From positions 1 to 47,537 of IMG/VR virus record IMGVR_UViG_3300028548_005370: a DNA stretch of 47,537 nt. One strand, given 5' to 3'. This document shows, in pieces, positions 1-7,565 of this stretch. Below the pieces are notes generated by a model that worked only from the letters and a program-made list of their open reading frames with translations, was not told the DNA's origin and did no database searches. Source of the stretch: a virus. A program made the translations under genes and the position numbers. Positions within the stretch are counted from its first letter, which is position 1. Each line of letters starts with the position of its first letter.

Positions 1-96
1 GCAGGTACAAGAATTAGAAAAGCAATGCAATCAGTAAAAACTATGGCTCAAGGAATTCGAGTTGAAGTACAAGAGCAAAAAAATGCTGCGTTCTAG
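1..96 (+). CDS. Histone H1-like (Hc1-type) protein, C-terminal fragment
   Basis: Reading frame 1 is open from the window edge to a TAG at 94-96 and gives 31 residues, AGTRIRKAMQSVKTMAQGIR and then VEVQEQKNAAF. This closely resembles the C-terminal half of Hc1-family histone H1-like proteins of Bacteroidota and chlamydiae, whose signature is an A-A-G-T-R-x-R-K-x-M-Q block followed by an amphipathic basic helix. Such proteins bind and compact DNA in the cytoplasm. The N-terminus lies outside the window. It is the only plus-strand gene seen here, it converges on the long minus-strand late operon, and a hairpin terminator follows it. Its role in the phage is inferred; it could act on phage or host nucleoid. 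The family call is from recognition of a short fragment. Confidence 0.72.
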   Translation, partial: AGTRIRKAMQSVKTMAQGIRVEVQEQKNAAF

Positions 97-114
97 AAAC
101 GGTATTAAATTAAG

Positions 115-142
115 AAAGGGAGCTTAACGGCTCCCTTTTTTT
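115..142 (+). terminator. Rho-independent terminator after the histone-like gene
   Basis: AAAGGGAGC (115-123) pairs perfectly over 9 bp with GCTCCCTTT (130-138) around a 6-base loop, and the T-run continues to 142. It begins 18 bases after the histone-like stop codon, as expected for a plus-strand terminator. Read on the minus strand the hairpin is followed by only a short T-rich stretch, so it may also stop leftward late transcription, though less convincingly. Confidence 0.85.
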
Positions 143-204
143 ATATCTAATTGAATATAGTTTCACTTATTTTGATCAAATTATATCTCCTTGCGTATAG
201 TTCT
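141..204. repeat. Imperfect direct repeat, two copies 40 bp apart
   Basis: The stretch 141-164 recurs at 181-204 with the pattern TTATATCT-NN-TTG-NN-TATAGTT-NN. Eighteen of 24 positions are identical and the offset is exactly 40 bp. A third TTATATCT lies at 231-238. The repeat sits in the AT-rich gap between the convergent gene ends. It may be a protein-binding site or a small duplication; the sequence does not say which. Confidence 0.5.
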
Positions 205-252
205 AATGTCTATAATTAGATCTTCTTCCGTTATATCTATGTCAAATGTCAT
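181..252 (-). CDS. Possible 23-residue micro-ORF
   Basis: An ATG at 252 opens a 23-codon frame ending in TAA at 181-183, giving MTFDIDITEEDLIID and then IRTIRKEI. The composition looks protein-like (acidic start, amphipathic basic end) and the leader upstream of the ATG is A-rich like the other genes. It lies just downstream of the endolysin gene on the same strand. At this length chance is a serious alternative, and its 3' end overlaps one copy of the direct repeat. Apart from this frame and the repeat, nothing else was seen in the 143-342 gap. Confidence 0.25.
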   Translation of the reverse strand: MTFDIDITEEDLIIDIRTIRKEI

Positions 253-342
253 TTTTATATTTGTTTTTTTTATTAACCATACCCGTTAATGTTAAAGCGC
301 AAGAGCAGAATGCTATGTAGTATATTAATATCATTATACCCA

Positions 343-798
343 CTAGATAACCATATATTTAGTTTTACCATCTTCCTTGTATGCTTTTAAACATCTGTTT
401 CTATTGTCAATTTCATTAACGTAACTAACGTGTACCCAGTTAGGATTATCATCAGTACCAAACTCCCAGATCATTTGATCAAAGTTTAAGTTCTCTTTAA
501 TCCAAGCGTACATCTCAGCGTTAGTCTTCTTACAGCCTCCATCATCTATATCCATGGCTTGACCTTTGCAATGTTGAGATGTAGTTGATCCACCAATAGC
601 TTTGTTTAGGGCTGGACCTCTATAAAAACTATTAATTCTAATAGGTCCACTTACCCATTCTCTTAACGGCTCGAATACTTGCTCGGCTAACTCCTTCATG
701 TTTGCTAACTCGAATTGACTTGGATTATTATCCAAACCTCGGCGCGTAGCCGTAGTGCTATACACTCCTTCTTTATTGCTTATGTGTTTACTTATCAT
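343..798 (-). CDS. Endolysin, peptidase M15 family (D-Ala-D-Ala carboxypeptidase-like)
   Basis: A 151-residue protein that likely cuts peptidoglycan peptide cross-links at lysis. The zinc-site pattern of M15 peptidases is visible: His76 in SQHCKGQAMDID with Asp83 seven residues on, a probable catalytic Glu112 in the FDQMIWEFG segment, and His123 in NWVHVSY. The stretch RINSFYRG (54-61) precedes the zinc site, as in VanY/Peptidase_M15_3 relatives. There is no signal peptide, so access to the wall would need a holin; a holin-like gene end lies at the far right edge of the window. It is the last substantial gene of the leftward late operon. The length is normal for a single-domain phage endolysin. 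Confidence 0.85.
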   Translation of the reverse strand: MISKHISNKEGVYSTTATRRGLDNNPSQFELANMKELAEQVFEPLREWVSGPIRINSFYRGPALNKAIGGSTTSQHCKGQAMDIDDGGCKKTNAEMYAWIKENLNFDQMIWEFGTDDNPNWVHVSYVNEIDNRNRCLKAYKEDGKTKYMVI

Positions 799-809
799 TT
801 TATTTTATT

Positions 810-2789
810 TTATTGCGCTGCTATTGTTACTAATCCTCCATACACTTTACTGTTAGTTGCTGAAGCTGTTGTCACCTGTATGACTAGAAAATTTGTAGCT
901 GTTGAATTTGTATCTGTTATGTTGATGCTTGTGTTACAGTTACCCGTTTCCAGAGCTTCCATTGTTGTTGCATTTATTTGTGCCACGAAAACCGCAACCG
1001 CTAGTGTTTGTTTAGCGTGAATTATAACATCGGTAGCTTTCATTCCTTGTGGTATAGAAACGAAAGCGTATAATTCCGTGTCATTGTTTGCGGCTCTCAT
1101 ACCATAAAGATCACCTGCTGACTCAACATAACCAACCCCAAACTTAGTGTTACCACCATCATCATTAGCCATGAAATCTGATGGTATTAATTTTATAGCG
1201 GAACCAAAAACGTTAGGAGTAACACCCAAGGCTTTTGCAAAAGTAACCTGATCATCTCCAATATGAACTGTCTCAACAGCATCATCCGCTATGTTGGTGT
1301 TCTCAATAGCGTCAGCCCCAATATAATCATGGGCTATAGCCGTTCCATTCCACACTCCAGTTCCAATTGTTCCAAGAGTTGTTATAGCCGTAGTTCCTAT
1401 AGCGGCTATTGTTGCCCCAGCTATTGTTAAGGCATCTGTTTCTAAAGTTCCATTAACATCTATGTCTCCTTCTAAATCAATGTCACCAGGGATTGTAACA
1501 ACAGAATTAGCTCCTAATCCAACAGTTACATCAATTTCATTATCCGCACTTCCACCTGTTAATTTTAAACCCGTACCTAATCCACCATCGTGATTTGCTA
1601 CCTGAAGATTCAATATTCCAGATTCTTCTCCAGAAGTAGCATCATGTATTTGTGCTGTAATTGCCGCGTAAAAATGCAGGGCAGGAGTTCCCTGGTCATC
1701 ATAACCCTTAAAAAATATTGTTCCTAAATAATCATCATCTTCTCCTGCTTGAACGCCACTATCAATTCTTTGGTTTTGGAATATAAATTCTGGCGCCGTT
1801 GCATCATCTGTTTGGTTTATGAGGAAAATAGCGGGTTTTGAAGCTGTAGTATTTACCATTTGCAATTTATCTCCAAGTATACTCAAAGTATCACCATCAG
1901 TTCCTATGGATTCAATAGCGGGTTGTGTTGCTTGCGTGGTTGCTGTGTTAGGTGCTAAACCTGCGATGTTTAACTTCGCACTTGGTATAACACCTCCAAC
2001 CCAAACTCCACTGTTATCTATGGCAGCTGTACTACCCATTGTTAAAGTTCCAGCTATAGTAGTTGTTGAAGCAGCTCCACTTGCTATTACTACGTCTACC
2101 TCTCCGTCGGCTTCTGTTAGACCGTTAATATGTATTCCATTTGTTAAAACGCCATCGTACGAGGCGACTTGCAAAAATATACTACCCGCTTCATCTCCGT
2201 CTACCTCCTCAGAAACCTCAGCATATAGTTTTGCAAAAAAAGTCTGCTCTTGGTCTTCATTATCCCCCTTCCATAATATAGTTCCTATATCATCCCCATT
2301 TCCACCACCCGCACCTTTATCTTTGGTAAATTGAAGTATACTACCTTTGTTGTCGTTGGTGGTATTTAATAACTCTAACAAAGGTTGTGAGCTAGTTGCA
2401 GATCCAATAACAAAAGTATCTGTGACTACGGCTATATCATTACCTGTAGCAATTATTTCTAAATCAGCAGAAGCCGTTATCGTATCTCCATCTATGCTAA
2501 TATTATCTACCGTTAATTCGGTTAAAGTTCCCAGTGAAGTTATACCACCTTGAGCGGCATCTACGCTTAAAGTTGGTATTGGACCTGTTAAATTAGTTCC
2601 ACTTAAACCAGTTCCAGCCACGATAGACGTAAGATCACCTCCACCATCCACTGCTTTTACAATTTTATTATTTGAATCTAAACCTAGATGAGCGCCACTA
2701 GCTATTGTGCCGGTAGCTACATCTTCTAAGAAAACATCATTACGAAACCTTGACGCTAAATCATATACCTGCTGTCCTATCCATCTCAT
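810..2789 (-). CDS. Tail fibre or appendage-like structural protein with internal duplication
   Basis: A 659-residue protein rich in G, T, A, I and D with many short beta repeats, such as TITASADLEII, LEGDIDVNGT and IGTTAITTLGTIGTGVWNGT, a style common in marine phage fibres and baseplate appendages. Two long segments, about 135-255 and 318-445, look like copies of each other: both run through a GTI(L/F)(W/F)KG motif, a (F/L)LQVA(S/N)(Y/H)DG motif and an E(I/V)DV(V/T) motif. A segment with IGADAIENTNIADDAVE (about 500-520) resembles fibre linkers. The N-terminus MRWIGQQVYDLASRFRNDVF may attach it to the virion. It follows a small protein after one base and precedes the endolysin. Receptor binding is inferred from composition and position only. 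Confidence 0.6.
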   Translation of the reverse strand: MRWIGQQVYDLASRFRNDVFLEDVATGTIASGAHLGLDSNNKIVKAVDGGGDLTSIVAGTGLSGTNLTGPIPTLSVDAAQGGITSLGTLTELTVDNISIDGDTITASADLEIIATGNDIAVVTDTFVIGSATSSQPLLELLNTTNDNKGSILQFTKDKGAGGGNGDDIGTILWKGDNEDQEQTFFAKLYAEVSEEVDGDEAGSIFLQVASYDGVLTNGIHINGLTEADGEVDVVIASGAASTTTIAGTLTMGSTAAIDNSGVWVGGVIPSAKLNIAGLAPNTATTQATQPAIESIGTDGDTLSILGDKLQMVNTTASKPAIFLINQTDDATAPEFIFQNQRIDSGVQAGEDDDYLGTIFFKGYDDQGTPALHFYAAITAQIHDATSGEESGILNLQVANHDGGLGTGLKLTGGSADNEIDVTVGLGANSVVTIPGDIDLEGDIDVNGTLETDALTIAGATIAAIGTTAITTLGTIGTGVWNGTAIAHDYIGADAIENTNIADDAVETVHIGDDQVTFAKALGVTPNVFGSAIKLIPSDFMANDDGGNTKFGVGYVESAGDLYGMRAANNDTELYAFVSIPQGMKATDVIIHAKQTLAVAVFVAQINATTMEALETGNCNTSINITDTNSTATNFLVIQVTTASATNSKVYGGLVTIAAQ

Positions 2790-2790
2790 A

Positions 2791-3096
2791 TTAATTTATT
2801 ATTACATCTACCGTTGGCGTTTCTGATGCTGATTTTGTTAACTTAATAAATAAACTAAAACCATTTTCTCCACTATTAAACTTAACAGCGTCGAGCACTA
2901 GTGTTACCCCTATGGGTAGTGTTACGGCTTTTGCCAGGTAGAATTTACCAGTTAATTTCTTTTCAATATACATATCGACAGTGCACTTGGCACTAGCGTG
3001 GGTATTAACCAGGGAGATTGACGATACGCTACCGCCATCTCCCGCTTCTAATACTTCTTGCGTTAGTTCTCCGGATATGTTTTTTTGTAAAGGCAT
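2791..3096 (-). CDS. Small beta-rich virion-associated protein, unknown
   Basis: A 101-residue protein, MPLQKNISGELTQEVLEAGD at its start, with alternating hydrophobic strands and a KFYLAKAVTLPIGVTLVLD core (about 51-70). I recognise this type from marine phage structural gene clusters but cannot name a domain. It starts directly at the end of the upstream 141-residue gene and ends one base before the fibre-like gene, so the three are probably translated from one message. No signal peptide or membrane segment is visible. It could be a decoration, chaperone or attachment protein of the fibre. Confidence 0.55.
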   Translation of the reverse strand: MPLQKNISGELTQEVLEAGDGGSVSSISLVNTHASAKCTVDMYIEKKLTGKFYLAKAVTLPIGVTLVLDAVKFNSGENGFSLFIKLTKSASETPTVDVIIN

Positions 3097-3522
3097 CTAT
3101 TCGTGGAACGTCATGTATTCTATTGTAGTTACCTCAGCAGCAGTGCTAGGTGCCGCTACAATATTGTGACCAGTACCATTAGCTTCCCAAGGAATCAACA
3201 TCCAGTCCCCGCCATATAATCTACCTATAATTTGAACAGTAGTGTCAGCTGAAGCGTTTGCGTGCAAAGAAATTTTAACATGCTCTGCTTTGTTTGAGCT
3301 TGTATTTCTAATGTAAACTTTGTTAGCTCCACTTGCCGTTGCATCAGCTGCTAATTCCAAAACCACCGCCGTTGTTGATGATAAATTTTTAACACCTAAA
3401 CCATTAGTATTTTCAATACCAGTTGTAACGCCAGCTTTGGTCATAGTCATTGTTTTGGTTATTCCAAAACCGTACTGTGTAATATCACTTGTGAGATTTA
3501 TACTCGCTGTAATTGTTGCCAT
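3097..3522 (-). CDS. RLYAGDW-family virion protein, paralogue 1
   Basis: A 141-residue protein that belongs with the next two genes upstream on the strand: all begin MAT(I/T)TA(S/T), continue with hydrophobic strands, and share a KVYI-R/C/K-N segment followed about 25-30 residues later by IGRLYGGDWMLIPW or a close variant, then a short C-terminal strand. The repeated layout indicates gene duplication. The all-beta look, the dense late-operon setting and lack of a signal peptide favour a virion component such as an appendage or decoration subunit. The leader between 3523 and 3549 is mostly T and A on the plus strand, with no Shine-Dalgarno. Confidence 0.6.
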   Translation of the reverse strand: MATITASINLTSDITQYGFGITKTMTMTKAGVTTGIENTNGLGVKNLSSTTAVVLELAADATASGANKVYIRNTSSNKAEHVKISLHANASADTTVQIIGRLYGGDWMLIPWEANGTGHNIVAAPSTAAEVTTIEYMTFHE

Positions 3523-3549
3523 ATTTATTTATTTATTTATTGTTAATTA

Positions 3550-3996
3550 TTACGTACGAGCTACCATTGTTTCGCCTTCTTTAAATATTGCCCACTCATA
3601 ATGAACAGTACCACCCTCTGCCTCTAAAGATATTTCATCTAATAAATCCCCTGCTCCTGTACCACCTTGACTCCAAGGCATGAACATCCAGTCTCCTGCG
3701 TATAAACGACCTATAATAGCATCGTGAAGTTTTACCTGTATGTAATAAGTTGGATCTGTAGCTTTATTACATATGTATACTTTAGCTGCGGTGTTTTCCC
3801 CCGCTGCTGTTGATTCTTTTAAAACTACCCCATTGTTAGAAGCAGCTACTGTTAATTCTCCACTACCAGACTCCATCATTAGCAATCCAACAGAAGTACC
3901 AGCCTTCATAAGTGTTGAACTCGCAGAGATAGACAATGGACTACTAGGTAGTAAGTCGGCGCTACTTATAGATAGCGTTGCTGTTGTTGTTGCCAT
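3550..3996 (-). CDS. RLYAGDW-family virion protein, paralogue 2
   Basis: A 148-residue protein, the middle member of the three-gene family. It carries KVYICNKATDPTYYIQVKLH and then IIGRLYAGDWMFMPWSQGGT, and ends with a HYEWAIFKEGE strand. It lacks the two-residue Asn-Thr pair after the N in paralogue 1 and has a slightly longer tail ending MVART. Short A/T-rich gaps of about 27-29 bases separate it from both relatives, unlike the one-base spacing of most neighbours, which would fit recent tandem duplication with its own translation leader. The function is unknown and inferred to be structural. Confidence 0.6.
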   Translation of the reverse strand: MATTTATLSISSADLLPSSPLSISASSTLMKAGTSVGLLMMESGSGELTVAASNNGVVLKESTAAGENTAAKVYICNKATDPTYYIQVKLHDAIIGRLYAGDWMFMPWSQGGTGAGDLLDEISLEAEGGTVHYEWAIFKEGETMVART

Positions 3997-4025
3997 AATT
4001 TATTGTTTGTTTGTTATTTTGTTAT

Positions 4026-4751
4026 TTATTCGTTTATTAATATGTGTTCTAGATCCATAGTAGTTACTACGCTTGATTCAACCACTATATCAGCTTCAGA
4101 TCTTGTACCTACTGCTGCTGCTGTAATTGCCATTGTTAAATCACTACTAGCTAAATCTGTTATAGTGTCTCCATCTATCGCGTTGGTTGTCCCTGCTGTA
4201 ACCACCCCGTTAACACCAGCTTGCCTAGCTGTAAAAGTAACAGCAGCGGTAGCTATTGATGTTGTCCAATTAGGATAGTGTTGAGCATCTACAGCTATAG
4301 CAAAGTTTGTTGAGTCAGCATCAGCGCTAGTTGTGGTAATCCCATCAAAATTCCAAGAATCTCCAGCGGCAACAGTTCCAGCGGACGTCACCACAAAAGT
4401 TTCTAAAGTTCCTTGAGTTGCACTCCAAGGGAAGAAAGCCCAATCGCCAGCATATAACCTACCCATTTCTTCTTGGTCAATGTAAACCGTAAAAAACTCC
4501 GAATGATTTGCTGAAAGATTTTTTAAATATACTTTATTAGAGCCACCTGTAAGAGCGTCATCTGCTCGGTAAATAATTTTTGATCGAGAAGCCGGAGCGG
4601 CAATAGTGAAATTTGTTTTACCTAATCCAGATGTTAGTGATAAGCCAGTAGCTGATCCCGCTAGCGACAGTGCATTTGTAGTGGAAAAGTTTAACACGCT
4701 GGAAAGCAAGTCTGCACTAGAGAGTGTTATTGTTGCTGTAGTTGTAGCCAT
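4026..4751 (-). CDS. RLYAGDW-family virion protein, paralogue 3, with inserted domain
   Basis: A 241-residue protein. The first ~115 residues match the two shorter paralogues: MATTTATITLSSADLLSS, then KVYLKNLSANHSEFFTVYID, then MGRLYAGDWAFFPWSA. The last ~15 residues, VVTTMDLEHILINE, match their C-terminal strand. Between these lies about 100 extra residues that the others lack, with an AVTFTARQAGVNGVVT stretch of the sort seen in beta-sandwich insertions of phage tail proteins. So this is the same fold with a domain inserted near the C-terminus, or the ancestor from which the others lost it. It starts one base after the T9SS-tagged gene. It probably has a structural role. Confidence 0.6.
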   Translation of the reverse strand: MATTTATITLSSADLLSSVLNFSTTNALSLAGSATGLSLTSGLGKTNFTIAAPASRSKIIYRADDALTGGSNKVYLKNLSANHSEFFTVYIDQEEMGRLYAGDWAFFPWSATQGTLETFVVTSAGTVAAGDSWNFDGITTTSADADSTNFAIAVDAQHYPNWTTSIATAAVTFTARQAGVNGVVTAGTTNAIDGDTITDLASSDLTMAITAAAVGTRSEADIVVESSVVTTMDLEHILINE

Positions 4752-4752
4752 A

Positions 4753-7017
4753 TTATTTTTTTATAATTCGTTTGTTAATTGTTTTATTGTTGTATGTTAT
4801 TTGTAACATGTACATCCCAGAACTGACTTTAGAAATGTCTAAGACGTTTGTATTTTGTTTTGATATAATCATGTCACCAATATAATTTAACACGTTTACA
4901 TCAACTTTTTTGTTTATGTTAATCACACTGCTTACTGGATTTGGGTATATTATTATAGCCTCTTCTGGTGACAATCTAGCTGGAATACCACCGGCATAAG
5001 ACCCATCACAATAGCCGTAAGTTAATTGGCAAACGTCATCCCACTCGTTGTCACAACAGTAATCATCTACAGAGATAACCCAAGCATAGCACGGGTCGTT
5101 CAACCAATAAGGTAAACCAGGGCCAGTAATGCAACCAGCATTATAAAGGCAGTTATTATCACTAACATTGGCCTCAGCGATATAATTGTAGGCATTAAGA
5201 TCCATGCAACCTTCAATGATAGTAATGCACGATTGATTCTCTGTGTTAGCCAATGGGTCATAATTGAAAGCCGTCTCTTCCATGCACCCGTATATGAATT
5301 CAATACAACTAAAATCCTCTGTGTTTGACATAGGATCATAGTTGAGCATCGAAGGATCCGTGCAACCATATACATAAGGAGTACAGCTACTATTGTTAAC
5401 ATTTGCTAGTGGGTTATAATTAAACATTGTACTATCAGTACAGCCATATATAGGTAGCACGCAACTAAAGTCATCTGTATTGCAAGGCTCGCAATAATTC
5501 AGAGCTATTGGATCTGTACAGCCGTAAGCAAAAGCGATACAAAGATTGTTGTCTGTGTTTGCTAGTGGCTCGTAGTTAAACATCGTGGAGTCAGTACAGC
5601 CGAATATAAACGGAACACAAGTTCCATTGTTTGTGTTAGCTAGCGGGTTATAGTTAAACTGTGATGGGTTTATACAACCGTATATAAATGGTATACAGCT
5701 ATTGTCCTCTACGTTAGCCGTAGGATCATAATTATATGCTGAGGTATCAATACATCCATAAACAATTCCAATGCAACCCTCATCATCTATGTTAGCTAGG
5801 GGATCATAATTTAATGCTGCGGCATTCATACAACCATAAACTACAGCTATACAAGTATCTGAAACATTAGCATTAGGATTGTAATTAAAAGCCAGTGGCT
5901 GCATACAACCCGTAACAACAGAAATACAAGAACCTGTAATCTCCGTGTTTGCCAAAGCATTATAGTTAAATGCTAGTGGATCCATACATCCTAAAACAAC
6001 TAAGGTACTACAAGAGCCATCGTCATAATCAAAGCTAGCGTTATACTCCACGTAAGTAGGACTAGTACAACCTGGATTATAATAACAACTAACGTCATCC
6101 GTATTTGCTAAGCTATCGTAATTGATAGCTGTTGGGTAAGTACACCCGAATATCTTTTCAACACATAAGTTACCACAGTAAGTTGATGTCTTGTATTTAA
6201 ACAGAGGTTGTATAAATGGAGCTAAAACTTCTATCGTGACATCGCCTAGTGGATTTGTTAGTTTAAACCCACAGTGAGAAGCTGTCAAAGCAGCTTGTTG
6301 TGTGATGTTAAACGTAAACTCTACCTGCATTGGCGAGTTTAAATTTATTATAAAATCTTGTGTATATAAAGCAGTATCTATAGTATAGTACCACGTATTA
6401 GTATCTTGTTTTACTTCTAAGTATGAAGCTTGCCATCCATCACCTATTAGATCTGTTAGTGTTAATACATAATCACAATTAGGTATTAAAGCCATTGTAT
6501 TGGCTAGTGGGTTCCAATTATACATACTGTCATCTGTACAACCAAAAATCTTTAAAGTACTACATGAACCATCATCTGTGTCAGCTAAGTGATTGAATTC
6601 GATGTATGCTGGATCCGTGCAGCCCATGACGGGTGGACAGGCATCTGAAACGAAAAAGTGCATTGAGTCATTACCAAATGCGGGATCATCACCGTAAACT
6701 AAAGTATCATTACACTGTATAACATAATAAGATCCATCTAAACCACCCCATAAAGCTCCGTTCAACCCATCGCCATAACTATCATATATTGTAAACACTA
6801 AATCACCTTCAGGTAACATAACTGGTATCACCATTGATTGATAGTTAACAGCGCTGTAATAAGGTCCGTCATAAGCAACTATAGCTCCAGATGTATCTCT
6901 TATATCCCATGAAGTTTCAGACATGTATTGGTCTAAGTTTACAACGACCTCAGCGGGGACAGGTCCTTGGCTAAAAACAGTAAACGGTAATAATAATAGT
7001 AGTAGTATTTTTTTCAT
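4753..7017 (-). CDS. Secreted Cys-rich repeat protein with T9SS C-terminal sorting domain
   Basis: A 754-residue protein. Residues 1-17, MKKILLLLLLPFTVFSQ, form a Sec signal peptide of the Bacteroidota type ending in SQ. Asp/Gly-rich loops follow at 78-87 (YDSYGDGLNG) and 187-195. Fifteen modules of the form GC-[TMI]-x(5)-(N/E)Y-(N/D)-P-L-A-N-T-x(3)-C start at residues 132, 159, 291, 316, 343, 370, 395 and then every 26 residues to 603. A CCDNEWDDVC region (654-663) is next. Residues ~684-754 are a type A T9SS sorting domain: YPNP at 691, a DISKVSSGMYMLQI strand pair, and a basic end KRIIKK. T9SS carries such proteins across the outer membrane and usually anchors them to the cell surface. The gene lies inside the phage late operon, one base from virion-type genes on both sides. 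Its role (host-surface change, superinfection block, adhesin) is inference; the domain calls are strong. Confidence 0.88.
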   Translation of the reverse strand: MKKILLLLLLPFTVFSQGPVPAEVVVNLDQYMSETSWDIRDTSGAIVAYDGPYYSAVNYQSMVIPVMLPEGDLVFTIYDSYGDGLNGALWGGLDGSYYVIQCNDTLVYGDDPAFGNDSMHFFVSDACPPVMGCTDPAYIEFNHLADTDDGSCSTLKIFGCTDDSMYNWNPLANTMALIPNCDYVLTLTDLIGDGWQASYLEVKQDTNTWYYTIDTALYTQDFIINLNSPMQVEFTFNITQQAALTASHCGFKLTNPLGDVTIEVLAPFIQPLFKYKTSTYCGNLCVEKIFGCTYPTAINYDSLANTDDVSCYYNPGCTSPTYVEYNASFDYDDGSCSTLVVLGCMDPLAFNYNALANTEITGSCISVVTGCMQPLAFNYNPNANVSDTCIAVVYGCMNAAALNYDPLANIDDEGCIGIVYGCIDTSAYNYDPTANVEDNSCIPFIYGCINPSQFNYNPLANTNNGTCVPFIFGCTDSTMFNYEPLANTDNNLCIAFAYGCTDPIALNYCEPCNTDDFSCVLPIYGCTDSTMFNYNPLANVNNSSCTPYVYGCTDPSMLNYDPMSNTEDFSCIEFIYGCMEETAFNYDPLANTENQSCITIIEGCMDLNAYNYIAEANVSDNNCLYNAGCITGPGLPYWLNDPCYAWVISVDDYCCDNEWDDVCQLTYGYCDGSYAGGIPARLSPEEAIIIYPNPVSSVININKKVDVNVLNYIGDMIISKQNTNVLDISKVSSGMYMLQITYNNKTINKRIIKK
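5149..6147 (-). repeat. Tandem 78-bp (26-residue) Cys-pair modules in the T9SS-tagged gene
   Basis: Thirteen consecutive protein modules lie between residues 291 and 623, the last nine with GC starts at exactly 26-residue spacing (395, 421, 447, 473, 499, 525, 551, 577, 603). Each begins Gly-Cys and ends with a second Cys about 19 residues later, consistent with one disulfide per module once exported. DNA identity between modules is clearly lower than protein pattern identity, so the array is old or diversified and not a fresh slippage product. Confidence 0.85.
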
Positions 7018-7281
7018 TTATTTAGGTCTTTTTGCTGGGTTTTGATGTTGACAACTTCCTTTAGCGCCCTCTGTAGTTCCAGGCTTTCTCTCGTGTGACT
7101 TCCAACACTTTAAAGGAGAAGCATAGTGCACTTCTCTTAACTTAAATGGACCACCCGGTTTATGCGATACAGGTTTACTGTCATCACCATGCTTTTTACC
7201 CGTGTGAACTTTGTTACCAGGCATTTTATGTGTTGGCCCATCATACTCACCATCTTCCGTGTAATGCTTTACCCCTTTCAT
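7018..7281 (-). CDS. Small basic His/Lys/Pro-rich protein, unknown
   Basis: An 87-residue protein if translation starts at the ATG at 7281 (MKGVKHYTEDGEYDGPTHKM). A longer frame with an ATG at 7335 exists, but its extra 18 residues would overlap the upstream gene by more than 50 bases and do not look conserved in style, so the internal start one base after that gene's stop is preferred. The protein is rich in H, K, G and P, for example KMPGNKVHTGKKHGDD, and ends CQHQNPAKRPK. Histidine and cysteine pairs could bind metal, but no named motif is clear. It sits between a second small basic protein and the T9SS-tagged gene. Confidence 0.55.
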   Translation of the reverse strand: MKGVKHYTEDGEYDGPTHKMPGNKVHTGKKHGDDSKPVSHKPGGPFKLREVHYASPLKCWKSHERKPGTTEGAKGSCQHQNPAKRPK

Positions 7282-7282
7282 A

Positions 7283-7564
7283 TTATGATTTTTTATTTGC
7301 TCTACAAAACTTTGCCGCAGCACCCACACTACCAAACCCCCATTTCTTTAAAGCTATTGCTTTTCTAGTATCTCTTCCTTTGCTATCTTTCATTGGGCCT
7401 TTCATACCAGCGAACCTACAGGCAAAACTTACTCTTCTAGGACTAGTACCGCTAGTCTGTCTAGAGCCCAGTGACTTGCCAGTCTCACTCTTGTATTTAG
7501 ATCGCATTTCCCTATTTGATTTCTCGTAGGCTTGGTTTGTTAGCTTAAGTGGTGAATATGCCAT
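7283..7564 (-). CDS. Small basic protein resembling DUF6321
   Basis: A 93-residue, strongly basic protein, MAYSPLKLTNQAYEKSNREM at the start, with a C-terminal IALKKWGFGSVGAAAKFCR stretch (about 70-88). That pattern, with the preceding SFACRFAGMKGPMKDSKGR, resembles the DUF6321 family found in marine and other environmental phages. No function is established for it. High Arg/Lys content would suit nucleic-acid binding. It begins one base after the thioredoxin-like gene and is followed after one base by another small basic protein. The DUF label is from memory of the motif. Confidence 0.6.
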   Translation of the reverse strand: MAYSPLKLTNQAYEKSNREMRSKYKSETGKSLGSRQTSGTSPRRVSFACRFAGMKGPMKDSKGRDTRKAIALKKWGFGSVGAAAKFCRANKKS

Positions 7565-7565
7565 G

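Noticed and set aside
715-1020. Plus-strand frame of 101 residues over the endolysin/fibre junction
   Set aside because: It lies antisense to two well-supported genes and its hydrophobic, Val/Thr-rich product is a by-product of the opposite strand's codon use.
5100-5402. Second minus-strand frame of 100 residues inside the T9SS-tagged gene
   Set aside because: Different frame within the regular 78-bp repeats; the period keeps alternative frames open by chance. The main frame has all domain evidence.
7146-7529. Plus-strand frame of 127 residues
   Set aside because: Antisense to two small basic genes with good spacing and style; no leader and no recognisable content.
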